The notes under the pieces: generated by a model
Seen by the model: the letters and a program-made list of their open reading frames with translations, nothing else
Database searches by the model: none
What the model was told of the DNA's origin: nothing
DNA from: Paracoccaceae bacterium
GTDB taxonomy: Bacteria > Pseudomonadota > Alphaproteobacteria > Rhodobacterales > Rhodobacteraceae
Assembly (NCBI GenBank): GCA_024642725.1
Contig: JAHEAO010000003.1
Span: 38,969-102,968 of the forward strand
Direction of reading: 5' to 3'
Length of the DNA stretch: 64,000 nucleotides
In this document: one piece after another, positions 1-8,283 of the stretch
Numbering within the stretch: position 1 is the first letter of the stretch
Layout of the letters: every line of letters begins with the position of its first letter
Translations under genes and position numbers: made by a program

Positions 1-178
1 CCTGCACAAAAGCCCGGATGGCAAGTGGGATCGGCACGAAGAAAAGCAGGTTGACTCGTCCGCCGGCGCGGCTGCGCCGCTTGCCCTGCCATTGGTTGGC
101 CGGCGGCGGCATATCACGGCGAGGCAGGTCCAGCCTCTCGTTGCCGGGACTGAATTTGCCGCCATAGCGCTCCGCCAT
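1..178 (-). CDS. Hypothetical protein, N-terminal part (cut by window edge)
   Basis: Reading the minus strand from the ATG at 176-178 gives 59 codons without a stop up to the window edge (begins MAERYGGKFSPG). The first part is basic and proline-rich; the last visible part (RVNLLFFVPIPLAIRAF) looks like the start of a membrane segment. The start overlaps the stop of the upstream mini-gene as TGATG, which suggests translational coupling. I do not recognise a function; the rest of the gene lies outside the window. Confidence 0.6.
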   Translation of the reverse strand, partial: MAERYGGKFSPGNERLDLPRRDMPPPANQWQGKRRSRAGGRVNLLFFVPIPLAIRAFVQ

Positions 179-282
179 CACACGCCCCCGGAAGCGGCGA
201 CATACATGATCAGCCCTAACAGAAGTATATAGGCAACTTTCTGCAGCCCGGTCTCAGTCACCAGCGCCCCCGCCTCGAACAT
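178..282 (-). CDS. Small membrane peptide (34 aa), function unknown
   Basis: This ORF is too short for the ORF track. It begins MFEAGALVTETG and contains one hydrophobic stretch (KVAYILLLGLIMYVA) typical of a single membrane helix. Its TGA overlaps the ATG of the next minus-strand gene (TGATG), and a G-rich stretch precedes the ATG at 280-282. Tight coupling to a probable membrane protein gene downstream of rluB argues that it is real, but no family is recognised. In-frame GTG codons just upstream are alternative starts. Confidence 0.5.
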   Translation of the reverse strand: MFEAGALVTETGLQKVAYILLLGLIMYVAASGGV

Positions 283-432
283 TACTACCACCCAGACCCA
301 TATAGTCGAAGGGACCCCGCCTTACCAGAGTCGAGATGGCATCAAACGGGCTGCGGGCTGGTGCTGCTTGCGCATCTTCCGTTCGAAAATATCCCCGCCG
401 GAGGCTCTGCCCCTGCCGCCACAGCACGCCTG

Positions 433-1218
433 TTACTTGCGGCGGCGCACCGGTTTCTTCTTGACCTCGGCATGGCCCTCGCTCGACAGGCCCAGCTGGT
501 CCCGCACAACCCGTGGCTTGACCTCTTCGACCTCTCCGGCCTTAAGCTCGCGGAGCATGAATGGGCCATAGCTGACCCGGATCAGCCTGTTCACTACCAG
601 TCCGACATGCTCCATCGCCCGACGAATTTCCCGGTTCTTGCCCTCGCGGATGCCGATCGTGAGCCAGGCATTTGCGCCTTGTTGCCGGTCGATGGTGACG
701 CTCATCGGCTGAAACCGCTCGCCCTCGATCGTGACGCCCTTGCGCAACGGCTCCAGCATCGCATCCGCAGGAGTCCCTTTGACCCGGACCCGGTATTTCC
801 GCACCCAGCCGGTCGACGGTAATTCCAGCCGGCGCTTTACCGCACCGTCATTGGTCAGCAAGAGCAAGCCTTCGGAATTGATGTCCAGCCGTCCGACGCT
901 CATCACCCTTGGCATTCCCTCGGGCAGCATGTCGAACACGGTTTGGCGTCCGCGTTCATCCTTCGCTGTCGTCACCAGGCCCGCAGGTTTGTGATACAGC
1001 CACAGTCGCGGAGGCTCTGGTTCCGCCAGCGCCTTGCCATCGACGGTGATTCTGTCTTTGCCTGTCACATTCAGCGCCGGGCTGTCGATCTTTTTGCCGT
1101 TGACGGTGACCCGCCCGGCCTCGATCATCCGCTCTGCCTCGCGGCGCGATGCGACACCGGCCCGCGCCAGCACCTTGGCGATCCGGTCGCCCTCTGGGGT
1201 CTTCTGTTCCATAGCCAC
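433..1218 (-). CDS. rluB: RsuA/RluB-family rRNA pseudouridine synthase
   Basis: Converts a specific uridine of ribosomal RNA to pseudouridine; the RluB branch acts on 23S rRNA. An N-terminal S4 RNA-binding domain (about residues 11-60, [17 protein letters not shown]) is followed by the catalytic domain. That domain carries the family motif [17 protein letters not shown], with the catalytic aspartate near residue 112. The C-terminus is highly basic (KKKPVRRRK). The length of 261 aa is normal. Assignment to RluB rather than RsuA/RluE rests on general similarity. The start could also be the second Met (MEQKTPEG). tadA is divergent from it. Confidence 0.88.
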   Translation of the reverse strand: MAMEQKTPEGDRIAKVLARAGVASRREAERMIEAGRVTVNGKKIDSPALNVTGKDRITVDGKALAEPEPPRLWLYHKPAGLVTTAKDERGRQTVFDMLPEGMPRVMSVGRLDINSEGLLLLTNDGAVKRRLELPSTGWVRKYRVRVKGTPADAMLEPLRKGVTIEGERFQPMSVTIDRQQGANAWLTIGIREGKNREIRRAMEHVGLVVNRLIRVSYGPFMLRELKAGEVEEVKPRVVRDQLGLSSEGHAEVKKKPVRRRK

Positions 1219-1287
1219 CGATTAGCGAAGGTCGCAGGAAAGGGAAAGCGCCTTGGCAAGCCGGTCTGGGCAGTGCATGACGTTTTT

Positions 1288-1737
1288 ATGAGTTTCACAA
1301 GCCATATGCAGGCCGCACTAGCCCAGGCGCGCGCCGCCGCCGACCGTGGTGAGGTGCCGGTAGGAGCGGTCATCGTCGCCCCAGATGGCCGCATCGTGGC
1401 CGCCGTCGGCAACCGCACTCGAGAGTTGAACGACCCGACAGCGCATGCGGAAATCCTCGCGCTTCGCGCCGCCTGTGCCGCCGCAGGGTCGGAACGGCTT
1501 CCCGGTCATGACCTATACGTAACACTCGAACCTTGCCCGATGTGTGCAAGCGCCATCAGCCAAGCCCGCATCGCGCGGCTCTATTATGGCGCGGCTGACC
1601 CGAAATCGGGCGGCGTCGCACAAGGTCCGCGCATTTTTGACCATCCCCAAAGCCATCATGTTCCGGAAGTCTATGACGGCATTGGCGCGGATCAGGCCGA
1701 GGCCTTGCTGAAAGACTTTTTCCAGCTTCGCCGTTGA
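1288..1737 (+). CDS. tadA: tRNA-specific adenosine deaminase
   Basis: Deaminates the wobble adenosine of tRNA-Arg(ACG) to inosine. The 149-aa protein has the CDA-fold zinc site: HAE at about residues 53-55 (zinc His and proton-shuttle Glu) and PCPMC with the two zinc cysteines near 83 and 86. I start at the ATG at 1288 (MSFTSHMQ) because the ORF track extends back into divergent rluB. A later Met (MQAALAQARAAA) also fits the usual N-terminus. It stands divergent to rluB, a common rRNA/tRNA-modification pairing. Confidence 0.9.
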   Translation: MSFTSHMQAALAQARAAADRGEVPVGAVIVAPDGRIVAAVGNRTRELNDPTAHAEILALRAACAAAGSERLPGHDLYVTLEPCPMCASAISQARIARLYYGAADPKSGGVAQGPRIFDHPQSHHVPEVYDGIGADQAEALLKDFFQLRR

Positions 1738-1815
1738 GGGGGACGACAGAACCTTGTGCCAGCGGCGCATACCGCTATCTTTCCGGGAAACACTCTATTT
1801 GACGGGGGACCTGCC

Positions 1816-2778
1816 ATGAGTGGGCTGCTGGCGTTGCTTGATGATGTGGCTGCTATCGCCAAGGTTGCTTCGGCGTCCGTCGACGATATCGCAGGGCAGG
1901 CGATCAAGGCCTCGTCCAAGGCGGCAGGTGCTGTCATCGATGATGCCGCCGTCACACCAAAGTACGTCCACGGCTTTTCCGCCGATCGCGAACTGCCGAT
2001 TGTCTGGGGCATCACCAAAGGCTCGCTCTTCAACAAGCTTGTCATCCTGCTGCCCGCGGCGCTGGTGCTGTCGACCTTCGCGCCCTGGGCGATCTCGCCG
2101 CTTCTGATGCTGGGTGGCGCATATCTCTGTTTTGAGGGCGCGGAAAAGGTGCTTCACACGCTCAATACCGCAGATCACTACGAAGAGGATCTTCTCGCCT
2201 CGAAGCTTTCCGACGCGCACCTTGAAGAAAAAAAGGTCAAAGGCGCGATCAAGACGGATTTCATCCTGTCGGCCGAAATCATGACCATCACCCTTTCTGC
2301 ACTTCCCGAGGGCCTCGCGCTTTGGCAAACGACGTTGGTGCTGGCGCTGGCCGCCGTCATCATCACGGTCGCGGTCTATGGGACGGTCGCGCTGATCGTG
2401 AAAGCCGATGATGTCGGCCTTGCGATGGCGGGCAACGGCAGGCTTGCCGCAACCCGGAAATTGGGAGAAGGCATTGTTCGCGGCATGCCCTATCTGATGA
2501 AACTCCTTGTCATCGTCGGTACTGCCGCAATGATCTGGGTCGGCGGATCGATCATCCTGCATGGCGCGGCCGAACTCGGCTATTCCGGGCCTTACGATTT
2601 CATCCACGACTTCGCCCACGACGCGGGTCTGGCAGTTCCCGCCGCGCCGGGCGCGATCGAATGGCTGACCTCGGCTGGCCTCAGTGGTGTCATCGGTCTG
2701 ATCATCGGCTTCCTGCTCATCCCGTTTGAAAAGTTCCTTTTTGCCCCTATCGCCGGCCTTTTTGCAAAAAAGACCTGA
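1816..2778 (+). CDS. DUF808 family inner-membrane protein (YedI-like)
   Basis: A 320-aa protein starting MSGLLALLDDVAAIAK, the usual N-terminus of the DUF808/YedI family. The first 60 residues are soluble and Asp/Ala-rich. They are followed by several membrane segments, including LVILLPAALVLSTFAPWAI, LWQTTLVLALAAVIITVAV, LLVIVGTAAMIWVGG and SGVIGLIIGFLLIPF. The biochemical role is unknown. The ATG at 1816 follows GGGGGAC closely; the ORF track start at 1756 is too early. Nothing shows that it belongs to the ars genes downstream. Confidence 0.85.
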   Translation: MSGLLALLDDVAAIAKVASASVDDIAGQAIKASSKAAGAVIDDAAVTPKYVHGFSADRELPIVWGITKGSLFNKLVILLPAALVLSTFAPWAISPLLMLGGAYLCFEGAEKVLHTLNTADHYEEDLLASKLSDAHLEEKKVKGAIKTDFILSAEIMTITLSALPEGLALWQTTLVLALAAVIITVAVYGTVALIVKADDVGLAMAGNGRLAATRKLGEGIVRGMPYLMKLLVIVGTAAMIWVGGSIILHGAAELGYSGPYDFIHDFAHDAGLAVPAAPGAIEWLTSAGLSGVIGLIIGFLLIPFEKFLFAPIAGLFAKKT

Positions 2779-2822
2779 AAGACCGGGTGCTCTGAGCGGC
2801 TTGGGAATTGACTCTACATAAA

Positions 2823-2842
2823 ATATCAATAGTTCATGATAT
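2823..2842. promoter_or_regulatory. Inverted repeat, probable ArsR operator
   Basis: ATATCA-N8-TGATAT ends directly against the arsR start codon at 2843. ArsR/SmtB repressors typically bind AT-rich inverted repeats over their own promoter, so an autoregulatory site is the natural reading. A TTGACT hexamer at 2808-2813 could be part of the promoter, but I find no convincing -10 at normal spacing. No Shine-Dalgarno sequence precedes the ATG. Confidence 0.5.
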
Positions 2843-3175
2843 ATGGATAAGAATCGCACCCTCGCCGCTTTCGCCGCGCTCAGCCAACCTACCCGGCTGG
2901 ATGTTTTCCGCTTGTTGATCCGAGCCGGAGAAAACGGCATGGCGGCGGGCGACATCGCGGCCCGGCTCAGTGTGCGCCAGAACACGATGTCTGCCAATCT
3001 TTCGGTGCTGCTTCATGCCGGATTGATCCGAAATCGCCGCGATGGGCGCAGCATCCTTTACTATGCCGATTTGGATGGTCTGCGCGGTCTTCTTTCCTTC
3101 GTCCTGCAGGACTGCTGCGGCGGCAACCCTGCTCTCTGCCAACCCGTGATCGATGAGATCGCCTGCGCCTGCTGA
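2843..3175 (+). CDS. arsR: ArsR-family metalloregulatory repressor
   Basis: A 110-aa winged-helix protein with the ArsR-family opening AFAALSQPTRLDVFRLLI and recognition-helix region VRQNTMSANLSVLLHAGLI. Candidate arsenite ligands are a cysteine pair in LQDCCGGNPALC and a terminal CAC. This C-terminal placement differs from the alpha-3 CVC site of the E. coli plasmid ArsR and matches other bacterial ArsR subtypes. It lies 8 bp ahead of arsC and is presumably autoregulated through the adjacent inverted repeat. The ATG has no obvious ribosome binding site. Confidence 0.88.
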   Translation: MDKNRTLAAFAALSQPTRLDVFRLLIRAGENGMAAGDIAARLSVRQNTMSANLSVLLHAGLIRNRRDGRSILYYADLDGLRGLLSFVLQDCCGGNPALCQPVIDEIACAC

Positions 3176-3183
3176 GGTACGAC

Positions 3184-3699
3184 ATGACCAACGACACTAG
3201 GAATGTGCTCTTTTTGTGTACTGGAAACTCCGCCCGCTCGATCCTTGCCGAAGCCATTATCGACCGTGAAGGAATGGGACGTTTCAAAGGCTATTCCGCA
3301 GGATCCGATCCGAAAGGGCAGGTACACCCCTACGCAATCGACCTGCTGAAACGACTGAATTACGATACCGGCTTTGCCCGTTCGAAGGACTGGTCGGAAT
3401 TTGCAGGACCAGATGCGCGAAAGATGGATTTTGTCATAACTGTTTGCGACAATGCCGCCGCCGAGGTCTGCCCGATCTGGCCCGGCCAGCCGATGTCGGC
3501 ACATTGGGGCCTTCCCGACCCCGCCAAAGCGGATGGCAACGAGGCGCAACGGCGACTGGCCTTCAGCGAGACCTACCGAATGCTCAGAAACCGGATATCG
3601 ATTTTCGTGAACCTGCCGATGGCGTCGCTCGACAAGCTGTCGTTGCAGGAACGACTGGAGGAGATCGGCGAGACCAAGGACACCGCCGAGCCCGCATGA
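3184..3699 (+). CDS. arsC: Arsenate reductase, low-molecular-weight phosphatase type
   Basis: Reduces arsenate to arsenite through a cysteine relay. The N-terminal P-loop CTGNSARS (C12 to R18) is the CX5R signature of the LMW-phosphatase type ArsC. Cysteines at about 88 (ITVCDN) and 96 (EVCPIW) fit the two resolving cysteines. The electron donor (thioredoxin or other) cannot be read from sequence. The 171-aa length is longer than the 131-aa pI258 type and matches alphaproteobacterial forms. It follows arsR by 8 bp and overlaps a tiny ORF at its stop (ATGA). Confidence 0.9.
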   Translation: MTNDTRNVLFLCTGNSARSILAEAIIDREGMGRFKGYSAGSDPKGQVHPYAIDLLKRLNYDTGFARSKDWSEFAGPDARKMDFVITVCDNAAAEVCPIWPGQPMSAHWGLPDPAKADGNEAQRRLAFSETYRMLRNRISIFVNLPMASLDKLSLQERLEEIGETKDTAEPA

Positions 3700-3755
3700 C
3701 CCCGAAAGGACTGCCTGCTCGTGTCCCGGGTGGGCCGAGAAGGAAGACCGAGTGA
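3696..3755 (+). other. Tiny coupled ORF (19 codons) between arsC and arsH
   Basis: An ATG overlaps the arsC stop (ATGA), and this reading frame ends in a TGA that overlaps the GTG start of arsH (GTGA). The peptide would be [19 protein letters not shown]. The exact overlap at both ends suggests that a ribosome leaving arsC could be handed on to arsH. The peptide resembles nothing convincing and may serve only for coupling, or the arrangement may be chance. Confidence 0.25.
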
Positions 3756-4462
3756 CCAACACGCCTGCACTGGACGAAGCCAGTTTTCGACACATTGACA
3801 ACGCCCGTCTCTTTCCAAAGAGCCTTAGCCAGCATGCGCCGCGCATTCTCCTGCTTTACGGCTCGCTTCGCAGCCGGTCCTACAGTCGGTTAATGGCCGA
3901 AGAGGCCGCGCGGGTCCTGCATCGGCTCGGAGCGGATACGCAGACCTTCAACCCCACCGGCCTGCCGTTTCCCGATGATGCCGCGACGGACCATCCAAAA
4001 GTGCAGGAACTGCGCGACCTCGTGAACTGGTCCGAAGGCATGGTCTGGTCGTCGCCTGAACGGCACGGGGCAATGTCAGGGATTATGAAGACCCAAATCG
4101 ACTGGATACCGCTGTCGCTCGGCGGCATACGTCCAACCCAAGGCAAGACCTTGGCGGTGATGCAGGTCTGCGGCGGCTCGCAAAGTTTCAATTCTGTGAA
4201 CCAGCTCAGGATTCTCGGCCGCTGGATGCGACTCCTGACGATTCCGAACCAGTCGTCGGTCGCCAAGGCTTTCCAGCAATTTGACGATGCCGGGCGGATG
4301 AAGCCTGGCCCCTTCTACGACCGGATGGTCGACGTGATGGAGGAACTGGTCAAATTCACCTTGCTGACCCGCGACATCAAGGATCAACTCACCGATCGCT
4401 ACAGCGAACGCAAGCAAGGCCATGCTGACCTGTTGCGGAGGGTCAATCAGCCTTCGGCCTGA
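3752..4462 (+). CDS. arsH: ArsH, NADPH-dependent FMN oxidoreductase of arsenic resistance
   Basis: ArsH proteins oxidise trivalent organoarsenicals and belong to the flavodoxin-like FMN reductases. The phosphate-binding loop [22 protein letters not shown] is clear (about residues 35-56), as are the ArsH features [21 protein letters not shown] and [16 protein letters not shown]. The 236-aa length is typical. It starts at GTG 3752 behind AAGGAAG. It is third in the arsR-arsC-arsH run, and no arsB, acr3 or aqpS follows within the window. Confidence 0.9.
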   Translation: MTNTPALDEASFRHIDNARLFPKSLSQHAPRILLLYGSLRSRSYSRLMAEEAARVLHRLGADTQTFNPTGLPFPDDAATDHPKVQELRDLVNWSEGMVWSSPERHGAMSGIMKTQIDWIPLSLGGIRPTQGKTLAVMQVCGGSQSFNSVNQLRILGRWMRLLTIPNQSSVAKAFQQFDDAGRMKPGPFYDRMVDVMEELVKFTLLTRDIKDQLTDRYSERKQGHADLLRRVNQPSA

Positions 4463-4577
4463 ACGGTATCCGGCCCGCGAGGTTGGCCGTTAGACCCTCA
4501 GGAATGCATCAAGGAAATCCACCGATCCTTCCCAAGAGCGCTATATAACAGCGGTTAGAACACAGGCTGGGCCCCGG

Positions 4578-5273
4578 TCAGACTTCGATGGCTTTCAGCA
4601 CCTCGGGCTCTATAACCTTCACACCGGGCAGCGCCTCGATCATTTCGTATGCGGACTGCGCCAGAATCGGGAAGGTCTTGTAGTGGCAAGGGATTACTGT
4701 TTGGAAATCAAAGAACTTCCTTGCGGCCCATGCAGCGCCCTTCATATCCATCGTGTAGTGCCCGCCGCTGCACAGAATGCCAATATCGGGGCGGTAGTAC
4801 TCTCCCATCCACTCCATATCCGCCATGATACCGGTATCGCCCGAAACATAGATCATGTGTTTTTCCCCGGCGATCATGAACCCGGCTTCCCCACCAGCAT
4901 AGACGGGTCCATCGCCCCGGAAATCAATACTGGATGAATGCACGGCATGAACCATAGAGACCCTTACTTTTCCTAAAGAAATGGTTCCGCCCTTGCCGAA
5001 GCCGATCGTCTTGACGCCGTCCTCGGCACCCAGAATTTCCGAAAGTTCATGGATGCAGGCGACCGGAATGCCCAACTCCTTCGAAATCGCCGCAGCGTTC
5101 GAGGCGTGGTCGCCATGCCCATGGGTCAGCAGAATATGTGTCGCACCAGAGGTGGCTTCGGCTCTTCGGCCTTGGGGAAAGACCGGGTTGCCTGCCAACC
5201 AAGGGTCGACCAGCAGCACCTGATCCTCGATTTCAATGCGAAAGCCCGAATGTCCAAGCCAGATGATTTTCAC
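4578..5273 (-). CDS. Metallo-beta-lactamase-fold metal-dependent hydrolase (UPF0173-like)
   Basis: The protein begins KIIWLGHSGFRIE and carries the MBL metal motif HGHGDHA plus later ligands in HAVHSSS, SGDTG and PCHYKTFP. This set fits the UPF0173/YtkL-like hydrolases, whose substrates are unknown. I choose the GTG at 5271-5273 because the minus strand reads GGAGGATAAA directly before it, a strong ribosome binding site. The ORF track begins 46 codons earlier without support. That gives 231 aa, the family's usual size. The next plus-strand gene is divergent. Confidence 0.85.
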   Translation of the reverse strand: MKIIWLGHSGFRIEIEDQVLLVDPWLAGNPVFPQGRRAEATSGATHILLTHGHGDHASNAAAISKELGIPVACIHELSEILGAEDGVKTIGFGKGGTISLGKVRVSMVHAVHSSSIDFRGDGPVYAGGEAGFMIAGEKHMIYVSGDTGIMADMEWMGEYYRPDIGILCSGGHYTMDMKGAAWAARKFFDFQTVIPCHYKTFPILAQSAYEMIEALPGVKVIEPEVLKAIEV

Positions 5274-5380
5274 TTTATCCTCCGTCGCGTATCCCCACCA
5301 ACCCGGTTTTTCAAATGAGTCAGTGAATAACTGGAAATACTGTAGTCTGATCCCCGGCGAGACCAACAGGGGAAATTTGG

Positions 5381-5752
5381 ATGAGCGAATTCTCAGAAAC
5401 CTTTGGCGCAATTTCCGATGTGGTCCGGACCTATGTCGAGGGCATGGTCCACGGGGATTCCGCCAAGCTCCAAGCGGTTTTTCACGAAAAGGCCTGCGTT
5501 ATCGGTCACTGGGACGGGGCTTTGGGCTGGGCGACTCTCGCGGAGTTTTGCGATGAGGTTTGCGGGGATGCCGCACGACCGGGCGAGGACTGCTATTGGA
5601 AGATCAATGCAATAAGCACAGATGGCGACACTGCGGTCGTTCGAGTCGAAAACGACTGGGCCGGAATTCGCTTCGACGACACGCTGACGCTTTTATTGCA
5701 CGAGGGCCGCTGGTTCATCGTATCCAAGCTTTACTACGCGCGTCCGGCTTGA
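5381..5752 (+). CDS. NTF2-like protein, putative lumazine-binding type
   Basis: A 123-aa protein with the cone-shaped NTF2-like pattern: an N-terminal helix (VVRTYVEGMVHGDSAKLQAVF), then strands with HWDGALGWATLAEF and a C-terminal block LLLHEGRWFIVSKLYYAR. It resembles the SnoaL-like and putative lumazine-binding families. Whether it is an enzyme or a binding protein cannot be told. It is divergent from the MBL hydrolase with about 105 bp between the starts. Confidence 0.75.
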   Translation: MSEFSETFGAISDVVRTYVEGMVHGDSAKLQAVFHEKACVIGHWDGALGWATLAEFCDEVCGDAARPGEDCYWKINAISTDGDTAVVRVENDWAGIRFDDTLTLLLHEGRWFIVSKLYYARPA

Positions 5753-5842
5753 GCGACTGAACCAGGCGACCAACCAGGCAACCGCTTGCGGGTCGACGGA
5801 CAGGGCGCTAAATGCTTGCCGACACACTAACGGAGACGCCCT

Positions 5843-6130
5843 ATGTCCATCGACACGGAAACTGCCCGCCGCGTGGCCAAGCTGGCCCGGATCAGGGTCG
5901 AGGAAGAGAACCTGCCGGTATTGGCGCAGGAGTTCAACAATATCCTTGGCTTCATTGAGCAGTTGAACGAAGTCGACGTCGAAGGCGTGGCGCCGATGAC
6001 GTCGGTGACGCCGATGCGTCTCAAGCGGCGTGAGGATGTCGTCACGGACGGAGATATGCAGGAGAAGATCCTGTCGAATGCACCCGATGCGCGAGAAGGC
6101 TTCTTCGCAGTTCCGAAGGTCGTAGAATAA
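5843..6130 (+). CDS. gatC: Asp-tRNA(Asn)/Glu-tRNA(Gln) amidotransferase subunit C
   Basis: GatC is the small subunit that holds GatA and GatB together in the transamidation of misacylated tRNA. The 95-aa protein begins with the family pattern [16 protein letters not shown] and has [22 protein letters not shown] in the middle. Its TAA shares one base with the gatA ATG (TAATG), so the two are translationally coupled. gatB is not adjacent here, which is common in this group. Confidence 0.95.
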   Translation: MSIDTETARRVAKLARIRVEEENLPVLAQEFNNILGFIEQLNEVDVEGVAPMTSVTPMRLKRREDVVTDGDMQEKILSNAPDAREGFFAVPKVVE

Positions 6131-7617
6131 TGGCAGGTCTCAACACACTGACAATCGCGGAAGCGCGAGACAAGTTGCGCAGCGGCGAAACCACTTCTGT
6201 TGAGTTGACGGAATCCTGTTTGAATGCGGTTGAGGCATCCAAAGCTCTCAACGCCTTCGTTCACGATACACCAGAGATCGCACTGGCTCAGGCCAAGGCC
6301 GCCGATGATCGCATCGCCAAGGGGGACGCACCCGATATGTGCGGTATCCCCTTGGGAATAAAGGATTTGTTCTGTACAAAGGGTGTCCCGTCTCAGGCAG
6401 GTTCTGCAATTCTGAAAGGGTTCAAGCCAGAGTATGAATCCACCGTTACGCAGAATCTCTTTGATGCTGGCGCGGTCATGCTGGGCAAATTGAACATGGA
6501 TGAATTCGCCATGGGTTCCAGCAACGAGACTTCGACATATGGAAATGTCGTGAATCCCTGGCGACGCGGGAATGACGACACGGCATTGACCCCCGGCGGT
6601 TCTTCTGGCGGCTCCGCCAGTGCCGTCGCCGCAGATCTCTGCCTTGCCGCGACCGGCACAGATACGGGCGGCTCGATCAGACAGCCTGCGGCGTTCACCG
6701 GCACCGTCGGTATCAAGCCGACCTACGGGCGCTGCTCGCGCTGGGGGATCGTCGCCTTCGCCTCGTCGCTGGATCAAGCCGGCCCCATGACCAAGACGGT
6801 GCGCGACGCCGCGATCATGCTCGAAGCGATGTGCAGCCATGATCCCAAGGATTCGACCAGCACGGACCTGCCGGTGCCGAATTTCGAGGCTGCGCTCACG
6901 GGTGACATTCGCGGCAAGAAGATCGGAATTCCCAAAGAATACCGGATGGACGGGATGCCCTCCGAAATTGAACAACTCTGGTCGGACGGGACCGCGATGA
7001 TGAAGGATGCCGGTGCCGAGATCGTGGACATCTCGTTGCCTCATACCAAATACGCGCTTCCGGCCTATTACGTGATCGCCCCGGCCGAAGCTTCGTCCAA
7101 CCTGGCTCGTTACGACGGTGTTCGATACGGCCACCGCGCCAAGTTGGCGCAGGGGGACGGTATCACCGAAATGTATGAAAAGACCCGCGCCGAAGGTTTC
7201 GGCCATGAAGTGCAGCGGCGCGTAATGATTGGCACCTATGTTTTGTCGGCAGGATTTTACGACGCCTATTATAATCGGGCGCGCCGGGTTCGATCGCTGA
7301 TAAAGCGGGATTTCGAACTCGCATTTGCGGATGGTATTGACGCCATCCTGACGCCTGCAACGCCATCTGCCGCCTTCGGCCTGGGCGAAATGGCGGATGC
7401 TGACCCGGTGCAGATGTACCTGAATGATGTGTTCACTGTGACCGTGAACCTGGCGGGTCTTCCGGGTATATCGGTCCCTGCGGGAACAGATAAGAATGGG
7501 CTGCCTCTTGGCTTGCAACTGATTGGCCGCCCGTGGGCAGAGGATGATCTTCTCAACCATGCCTATGTCTTGGAGCGCGCTGCCGGCTTCGTTTCCAAAC
7601 CTTCAAAATGGTGGTAG
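6130..7617 (+). CDS. gatA: Asp-tRNA(Asn)/Glu-tRNA(Gln) amidotransferase subunit A
   Basis: The glutaminase subunit, which releases ammonia from glutamine for the GatB site. The 495-aa protein shows the amidase-signature triad: the lysine in [10 protein letters not shown] (about K78), the cis-serine in [17 protein letters not shown] (158/159) and the nucleophile in [14 protein letters not shown] (about S182). Length and order are those of a normal GatA. It overlaps gatC by one base. Confidence 0.96.
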   Translation: MAGLNTLTIAEARDKLRSGETTSVELTESCLNAVEASKALNAFVHDTPEIALAQAKAADDRIAKGDAPDMCGIPLGIKDLFCTKGVPSQAGSAILKGFKPEYESTVTQNLFDAGAVMLGKLNMDEFAMGSSNETSTYGNVVNPWRRGNDDTALTPGGSSGGSASAVAADLCLAATGTDTGGSIRQPAAFTGTVGIKPTYGRCSRWGIVAFASSLDQAGPMTKTVRDAAIMLEAMCSHDPKDSTSTDLPVPNFEAALTGDIRGKKIGIPKEYRMDGMPSEIEQLWSDGTAMMKDAGAEIVDISLPHTKYALPAYYVIAPAEASSNLARYDGVRYGHRAKLAQGDGITEMYEKTRAEGFGHEVQRRVMIGTYVLSAGFYDAYYNRARRVRSLIKRDFELAFADGIDAILTPATPSAAFGLGEMADADPVQMYLNDVFTVTVNLAGLPGISVPAGTDKNGLPLGLQLIGRPWAEDDLLNHAYVLERAAGFVSKPSKWW

Positions 7618-7652
7618 GACCTCTGGAAACGGGGAAATCAAAGGTACGATAA

Positions 7653-8282
7653 ATGCGAATTGTGTTCGCCATACTGTCGTTGGGAAGCCTTGTGGCTTGC
7701 GCAGGACAGCCCGTTCCGGACTCGGGCGCTGGTGTCGGATTCAACGACTATTCCAGCTATCAGACAGACCGCATGCGTCGGGATGAGGATCTCGCAGGGG
7801 CGATTAGTTCAAGCGCGATCTCGAACGAAACCATATCGTCAGGAGCCACCCGTCCGACCGCAGCAAGCGGCCCCGTCGAACTGAACAACCCCGGCATCTC
7901 GGATGAACAGGATTTTTCGGCGGTGTCGTCGCGAGAGACGATCGAGAGTGACCGGCAGCGGATAGAGGCCAATCGCCAAGCCTATACGGTCGTTCAACCC
8001 ACCGAACTTCCGAAGCGGACCGGATCGTCAGGGCCGTCTGTCGTCGAATATGCGCTATCAACCCAAAACCGGGTCGGAGAGCCGGTCTATTCTCGTTCGA
8101 CTATCATGGGACAGTCGCGTTTCAACAAGAACTGCTCAAAATATGCATCCTCCGACCAAGCCCAAGAAGCATTCCTGAAGTCCGGCGGGCCCAAGAAAGA
8201 CAGCATGGGTCTTGATCCTGACGGCGACGGCTTTGCCTGCTATTGGGATCCGACTCCCTTCCGGCGAGCGGTCTCGAACTAG
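7653..8282 (+). CDS. Lipoprotein with C-terminal Excalibur-like motif
   Basis: A 209-aa exported protein. The signal peptide ends in a lipobox (LGSLVAC), giving a lipidated Cys at about residue 16. A long low-complexity Ser/Glu-rich middle follows. The C-terminus has the Excalibur-like calcium-binding pattern NCSKYASSDQAQEAF ... GLDPDGDGFACYWDP, with a DxDxDG loop and a cysteine pair. It is 1 bp upstream of the amidase gene, suggesting an envelope role. Its function is unknown. Confidence 0.8.
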   Translation: MRIVFAILSLGSLVACAGQPVPDSGAGVGFNDYSSYQTDRMRRDEDLAGAISSSAISNETISSGATRPTAASGPVELNNPGISDEQDFSAVSSRETIESDRQRIEANRQAYTVVQPTELPKRTGSSGPSVVEYALSTQNRVGEPVYSRSTIMGQSRFNKNCSKYASSDQAQEAFLKSGGPKKDSMGLDPDGDGFACYWDPTPFRRAVSN

Positions 8283-8283
8283 G

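Noticed and set aside
1795-2997. 400-codon minus-strand ORF opposite the DUF808 gene.
   Set aside because: Charged, repetitive Asp/Arg-rich translation typical of an antisense shadow; the plus strand encodes a membrane protein with a recognisable N-terminus.
3696-3755. The tiny arsC-arsH ORF looks a little like the start of a DUF2256 protein (KGLPARV...).
   Set aside because: The similarity covers only a few residues and the CxxCG and later cysteine motifs are absent; not enough to call a remnant.
5827-7560. 577-codon ORF on the minus strand opposite gatCA.
   Set aside because: It is the antisense frame of gatC and gatA, whose conserved catalytic motifs show the plus strand is coding.
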